Positions 60,500-64,000 of a DNA stretch of 64,000 nt are shown here, piece by piece (position 1 is the first letter of the stretch; the number at the start of each line of letters is the position of its first letter). Source of the DNA: Acidobacteriota bacterium (GTDB lineage Bacteria; Acidobacteriota; UBA890; WLXD01); the NCBI GenBank assembly GCA_012103255.1, contig WLXD01000002.1:558001-622000 (forward strand), read 5' to 3'. The translations under genes and the position numbers were made by a program. The notes beneath the pieces were generated by a model. The model did not search any database. It saw only the letters and a program-made list of their open reading frames with translations, and had not been told where the DNA came from.

Positions 60500-60925
60500 C
60501 TACCCGTCGTCTCTTCGTACTTTCCCGCGGGTGCGCTTCACATCCGCCCGGCGTTTCTTTGCCTGGACCCTGCGTTCCTTGGAGCCGCGCGTGGGTCTGG
60601 TCTTCCGCCGGGTCTCGCGAGGCCGCAAGGCGTCGCGGATCAGCGTCGCGAAACGTTCCGTCAGAGCCGCGCGATTGGCGGCCTGAGAGCGCGACTCGTG
60701 CGACGACAACAACAGCTCGCCATCGCGAGTGAGCCTACTGGCAAGAACCTCGCGAATCCGGGCGCGCTGATAGTCCGATAGCACTCGCGACGCGGCAACG
60801 TCGAATCGCAGCGTGACCCGGCTCGCCACCTTGTTCACGTGCTGACCACCAGGCCCACCACCGCGCGACGCTGTGAAGCGCAGTTCGTCAGACGGAATGC
60901 TGAGTTGGTCGTTGATACGGATCAT
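60500..60925 (-). CDS. arfB: Alternative ribosome-rescue factor ArfB (YaeJ)
   Basis: 141 residues with the class-I release-factor GGQ motif (SRGGGPGGQHVNKV, GGQ at 26-28), a helical region and the long basic C-terminal tail (RRVQAKKRRADVKRTRGKVRRD) that threads into the mRNA channel. It hydrolyses peptidyl-tRNA on stalled ribosomes. ATG 60925; the open frame further 5' is only antisense to dgcN. Divergent from dgcN across 51 bases. Confidence 0.93.
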   Translation of the reverse strand: MIRINDQLSIPSDELRFTASRGGGPGGQHVNKVASRVTLRFDVAASRVLSDYQRARIREVLASRLTRDGELLLSSHESRSQAANRAALTERFATLIRDALRPRETRRKTRPTRGSKERRVQAKKRRADVKRTRGKVRRDDG

Positions 60926-60976
60926 GCCCACAGCGTACTCCCCGAGTATCATCGCGGCACCAACACGGAGTGCGAG

Positions 60977-62062
60977 ATGTACCGAATTGACAAGCCCGAC
61001 GGCGTGGCCGTGATCTACTGCGAGGGCTGTTACGGCAACACCTACGGCAAGACGGCTCACGGCCTCGTGCGCAGCACCTCCCGCTACGACGTCGCTGCGG
61101 TACTCGACTCCAGCTGGCTCTGCCAGGATGCTGGCCAGGTTCTGGATGGAACGCCCCGCGGCATTCCGCTCGTCGGCGATCTGTCGGCGGGGCTCGAAGC
61201 CACCGAACTCACAGGCAAACGCGCCACGCACCTCGTTATCGGCATGGCACCGGATGGCGGTCAACTGGACGACCGCGCGCGGAGCACGGTGCTCGAGGCG
61301 ATCGACTCCGGGCTCAACGTCGATTGCGGCCTCCACACGTTCCTCAACGAGGACGTCGAGATTAGCGAGGCCGCTTTCGACGCCGGCGTGCGTCTGCGCG
61401 ACGTGCGCATGCCGCCGCCCCGCAAGAAGCTGCACTTCTTCAGCGGCAAGATCGATGAGGTCGGCGCCACCGTAGTGGCGCTTCTCGGAACCGATTCGGC
61501 GGTCGGCAAGCGCACCACTGCTGTCCTGCTTGCCGAGGCACTCCTGGCCGCTGGCATCTCGACCAGCGTGGTAGGTACCGGACAGACCGCCTGGCTACAG
61601 GGGTTCCGTCACACGATCGTGCTCGACTCTCTGGTCAACGATTTCGTGGCCGGGGAACTCGAGCATGCGGTCTGGAACGCATGGCAGGACGGCAACCCCG
61701 ACATCATCCTGGTAGAGGGCCAGGGCAGCTTGATGCATCCCGCCTACCCCGGAGGCTTCGAGATCCTGGCCGCAACGCGCCCCACTGCAACGATTCTCCA
61801 GCATGCCCCAGCGCGCCTCGAGTACGACGGTTTCCCGGGTCATCCGATTCCCGCGGTGTCCCGACACGTCGCCGCCATTGAACTGATCGCGCCGACACGC
61901 GTCGTCGCTGTGACGCTCAACGCCGAATCTCTCGACACCACTCAGGCTACGGAGGCGAGCGCGAGGCTGGCCACCGAAACCGGGCTACCCGTGGTCAATC
62001 CGCTGGGAGACGAGATTCATCGGCTGGTTGAAGTCTTGGCGGACCTGCATCCCAAGCGATGA
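60977..62062 (+). CDS. dgcN: DUF1611 protein, D-glutamate N-acetyltransferase DgcN-like
   Basis: 361 residues. An N-terminal Rossmann-like domain (AVIYCEGCYGNTYGKTAHGL) is followed by a P-loop domain with LLGTDSAVGKRTTAV (about 169-182) and an HPAY-containing loop (GSLMHPAYPGG). This is the DUF1611 architecture; members paired with an enolase-superfamily enzyme have been described as D-Glu N-acetyltransferases (DgcN). ATG 60977 follows GGAG by six bases. Overlaps dgcA by four bases, a coupled two-gene pathway. Confidence 0.88.
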   Translation: MYRIDKPDGVAVIYCEGCYGNTYGKTAHGLVRSTSRYDVAAVLDSSWLCQDAGQVLDGTPRGIPLVGDLSAGLEATELTGKRATHLVIGMAPDGGQLDDRARSTVLEAIDSGLNVDCGLHTFLNEDVEISEAAFDAGVRLRDVRMPPPRKKLHFFSGKIDEVGATVVALLGTDSAVGKRTTAVLLAEALLAAGISTSVVGTGQTAWLQGFRHTIVLDSLVNDFVAGELEHAVWNAWQDGNPDIILVEGQGSLMHPAYPGGFEILAATRPTATILQHAPARLEYDGFPGHPIPAVSRHVAAIELIAPTRVVAVTLNAESLDTTQATEASARLATETGLPVVNPLGDEIHRLVEVLADLHPKR

Positions 62063-63129
62063 GAATCGCCGATGCCGAGTTCTGGTCGCACGACTTCGAA
62101 CTCGCCGAGCCCTACACAATCGCGTACCAGACGTACGATCGCGCCACCAACTACTTCGTCCAGCTGACCGACACGTCTGGCCTCTCGGGCTACGGCTGCG
62201 CGAGCCCCGCGGAGGAAGTCACGGGCGAGTCCTTCAGCGACTGCGCGAGCGCTCTCGACGACGCTTGCCTCGTGCTCCCCGGAATCACATCGCTCGAGCA
62301 ACTTCGGGGTGCCGACGACCTTGAGTCGCCCCCCGCGGCCACAGCCGCTATCGAGATGGCCTGGCTTGATCTCGCTGCTCGGCAACAGCGAATCCCCCTC
62401 CACGCGTTCCTCGGCGCAGAGGCCAAACCGATGCCCACCTCGATCACGATCGGAATCTCCGGTCTGGCCGAGACCCGCGCACGCGGTGCCGACTTCGTGA
62501 AGCGGGGATTTCGGGCACTCAAGGTCAAAGGAGGACGCGATGTCGAACTGGACGTGGCGCGCATGCTGGCGCTTCGAGAAGACCTCGGCGTTGCCATCGA
62601 TCTGCGCTTCGACGCCAACGAAGGCTACGACCTGCCTGCGGCGATCCGGTTCCTCGACGCCACTCGCGTGGCCGCGTTGTCGGTGGTCGAACAACCGCTG
62701 AGCCGCGATCGGGTTGCTGAAATGGCCGAACTACGGGCTCGAGCGTCTCGCGCCAAGGGTCCACGCCCAGCCCTGATCGCAGACGAGGCGGTGCTCGAGG
62801 AGGACGACGCGCGGCCCCTCGTGGACGCAGCCGCGATCGACGGTGCCGTCATCAAGCTGATGAAGTGCGGCGGCATTCGGGCCGCCCAGCAGATCGACTC
62901 ACTGGCGTCGGAACGCGGGCTCCGGTGCATGGTGAGCTGCATGGACGAGGCGGCGCTGGCCATCGCTGCGGCGTTGAGCTTCGCCCTGGCAGCGAAGTGC
63001 TGCGTGTGGATCGACCTCGACGGTCATCTGGATCTGCTGAACGATCCGACGACGGGCGCCCTCGCGCTCTCGGAGGGTTTCCTGAGCCCCGCTGATGGGC
63101 ACGGCCTCGGCGTCACCCCGAAGCGCTAA
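62059..63129 (+). CDS. dgcA: Enolase-superfamily N-acetyl-D-Glu racemase / dipeptide epimerase (DgcA-like)
   Basis: 356 residues of the muconate-lactonizing subgroup: KVK catalytic pair (K155, K157), metal ligands D185 (RFDANEGY), E211 (VEQPL) and D242 (ADEAV), and K266 in IKLMKCGG. These match the dipeptide epimerase/DgcA type. With DgcN it would convert D-Glu to N-acetyl-L-Glu, giving a D-amino-acid catabolic route. The assignment relies on gene pairing; an L-Ala-D/L-Glu epimerase remains possible. Confidence 0.88.
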   Translation: MRIADAEFWSHDFELAEPYTIAYQTYDRATNYFVQLTDTSGLSGYGCASPAEEVTGESFSDCASALDDACLVLPGITSLEQLRGADDLESPPAATAAIEMAWLDLAARQQRIPLHAFLGAEAKPMPTSITIGISGLAETRARGADFVKRGFRALKVKGGRDVELDVARMLALREDLGVAIDLRFDANEGYDLPAAIRFLDATRVAALSVVEQPLSRDRVAEMAELRARASRAKGPRPALIADEAVLEEDDARPLVDAAAIDGAVIKLMKCGGIRAAQQIDSLASERGLRCMVSCMDEAALAIAAALSFALAAKCCVWIDLDGHLDLLNDPTTGALALSEGFLSPADGHGLGVTPKR

Positions 63130-63182
63130 GACCACCCGACAGCGCCGACCAGAAGGAGCTTTCATTTTGTTCTTCTGACTTA

Positions 63183-63208
63183 TGGTGCTCTTTAATACAC
63201 TTTGGTGC
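63183..63208. promoter_or_regulatory. Direct repeats TGGTGC spaced 20 bases in an AT-rich upstream region
   Basis: TGGTGC at 63183-63188 and 63203-63208, exactly two helical turns apart, flank TTTAATACAC. This lies 34-59 bases upstream of the sensor ATG, so it may be an operator or activator site. No known regulator fits. Confidence 0.3.
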
Positions 63209-63241
63209 ATCTGTTCTGATCTACGGAGTTTCTCTGTCCCA

Positions 63242-64000
63242 ATGAGTCTGAGTATCGACCGCCAGCGCCGCATCGTGACCCTCATTCGGTGGGTCATGTT
63301 CGTTGCTCTCGCATACCTGACGACTGCCGCCACAGCGTCGGTGGGCCAACTTGGTCTGCTCGCTGTCGTTGCGGCGTCGAACGTGGCGCTCGCGCGAATC
63401 TCAGACTCCCGATGGGAGCACCAGGCCCTTCTGCCGACGATCGCCGGACTTGATGCCGTTGTGCTCGTCGGTGCGATGTGGCTCGGCCAGGGTTTCGCTC
63501 GCGACTTCTTCTTTGCATATTTCGCGCTCCTCGCGGTCGTCGCGCTCGCCGGCCAGTTGCGCCGCGCAGTAGCCGGCACCGCGCTTGTCGTGGGCTGCTA
63601 CGGCGCGTTCATGGCGCTCGAACACGGCATGCATCTGCTCCAGTCTCCCGAACTCATTGGGCGACTGGGCTTTTTGTTCAGCGTTGGCGTCGGTTATGGC
63701 GGACTACTCGACGCCAGTCGCAGCCGCATGCGCGAGGCCGCGCTGCAGGGCCAACTGGTGGGCTGGGTCTCCAAGCTATCGGTGGCGTTCTCTGAAGACT
63801 TCGACGCCGTGGACGTCATCCGGCAGGTTCTCGTCGACACGCAGAACGCCTATCCGGGCAGCAGCCGCGCGTCGCTTGTGCAGATCGAAGGGCATGAGGT
63901 TCGTGTTATCGGCAGCAGCGACGATGACGACAACGGCACGTTCGAGCTCACACCGGAACGCTACCCGGAACTCGTCGCCGTGATCGACAAAGGCGAGCCG
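63242..64000 (+). CDS. Membrane sensor protein, N-terminal part (continues beyond window)
   Basis: 253 residues to the window edge with no stop, from ATG 63242. About 6 hydrophobic segments cover residues 12-145 (VMFVALAYLTTAATA, LLAVVAASNVAL, AVVLVGAMWLG, FFFAYFALLAVVALAG, AVAGTALVVGCYGAFMAL, LGFLFSVGVGYGGLL). A short linker with QLVGWVSKLSVAFSEDFDAVDVIRQVLV then leads into a GAF-like or sensor domain start. This layout is typical of histidine kinases or GGDEF proteins; the output domain is beyond the window. Confidence 0.75.
   Translation, partial: MSLSIDRQRRIVTLIRWVMFVALAYLTTAATASVGQLGLLAVVAASNVALARISDSRWEHQALLPTIAGLDAVVLVGAMWLGQGFARDFFFAYFALLAVVALAGQLRRAVAGTALVVGCYGAFMALEHGMHLLQSPELIGRLGFLFSVGVGYGGLLDASRSRMREAALQGQLVGWVSKLSVAFSEDFDAVDVIRQVLVDTQNAYPGSSRASLVQIEGHEVRVIGSSDDDDNGTFELTPERYPELVAVIDKGEP

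Noticed and set aside
63150-63177. CAGAAG/CTTCTG inverted repeat after dgcA as a terminator
   Set aside because: Only six pairs with a 16-base loop and no U-tract following; too weak to call.

Overview
GC-rich (roughly 64-65%) chromosomal DNA of a Gram-negative heterotroph, packed with about 50 genes and with almost no spare intergenic sequence. No rRNA, tRNA, phage, insertion sequence, integrase or CRISPR array is visible. Lineage hints are mixed. A PadR regulator coupled to an acidobacterial-type duplicated orphan permease (ADOP), many beta-propeller lipoproteins and large BNR proteins point towards Acidobacteriota or Gemmatimonadota. The DUF6116 and DUF6768 small proteins and the DgcN/DgcA pair are also familiar from marine Gammaproteobacteria. 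I do not assign a phylum.

Layout: 1-3049 (-) is an Lhr-type helicase split by a one-base indel. 3105-7425 (+) is a translationally coupled acyl-CoA ligase, MBL hydrolase and DUF885 peptidase-like set. 7516-9924 (+) holds two tiny membrane proteins, a YbjQ protein and a double-CDGSH/glutamate-synthase fusion. 9914-12981 (-) encodes a sulfatase lipoprotein and a POT peptide transporter. 13262-15351 has a secreted protein, 3-hydroxyacyl-CoA dehydrogenase and a methyltransferase. 15490-18461 (+) is PadR plus ADOP permease, followed by two tandem beta-propeller lipoproteins (-). 20716-27204 has a CPA-type antiporter with TrkA-N, a ChaN-PDZ protein, a large BNR-propeller protein and a NUDIX hydrolase. 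27272-31667 is a TakP-like TRAP system whose binding protein and membrane subunits face each other around an LVIVD-repeat protein. 31702-38090 carries an M24 peptidase-like protein, a GGDEF/EAL protein, a DUF1254/1214 lipoprotein, an MFS transporter and glyoxalase I. 38087-43955 (-) is a tightly packed operon: CsaA-like tRNA-binding protein, a serine-hydrolase-like lipoprotein lacking its catalytic residues, an ABC ATPase, a large FtsX permease and an AttH/CrtC-like lipoprotein. 44183-47485 (+) encodes an Ig-like/LVIVD protein and a YVTN propeller with a His/Met-rich insert. 47519-55188 contains an alpha/beta hydrolase, DUF1684, an S9 peptidase, KDPG aldolase, DUF6503, an M20 peptidase and DUF6116. 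55185-60418 (-) contains DUF6768, a frameshifted ECF sigma factor, a solute:sodium symporter with its DUF3311 partner, and a frameshifted ADOP-type permease. 60500-63129 has ArfB divergent from DgcN-DgcA (D-glutamate use). The window ends inside a membrane sensor.

Taken together, the content suggests a scavenger of proteinaceous and organic-acid material: exported peptidases (S9, M24-like, DUF885), peptide and 2-oxoacid uptake, D-amino-acid use and fatty-acid activation, with a large set of surface lipoproteins. Two features recur at window scale. Convergent genes end within a few bases of each other or overlap. Three otherwise healthy genes are each broken by a single-base indel, which looks more like assembly error than decay.
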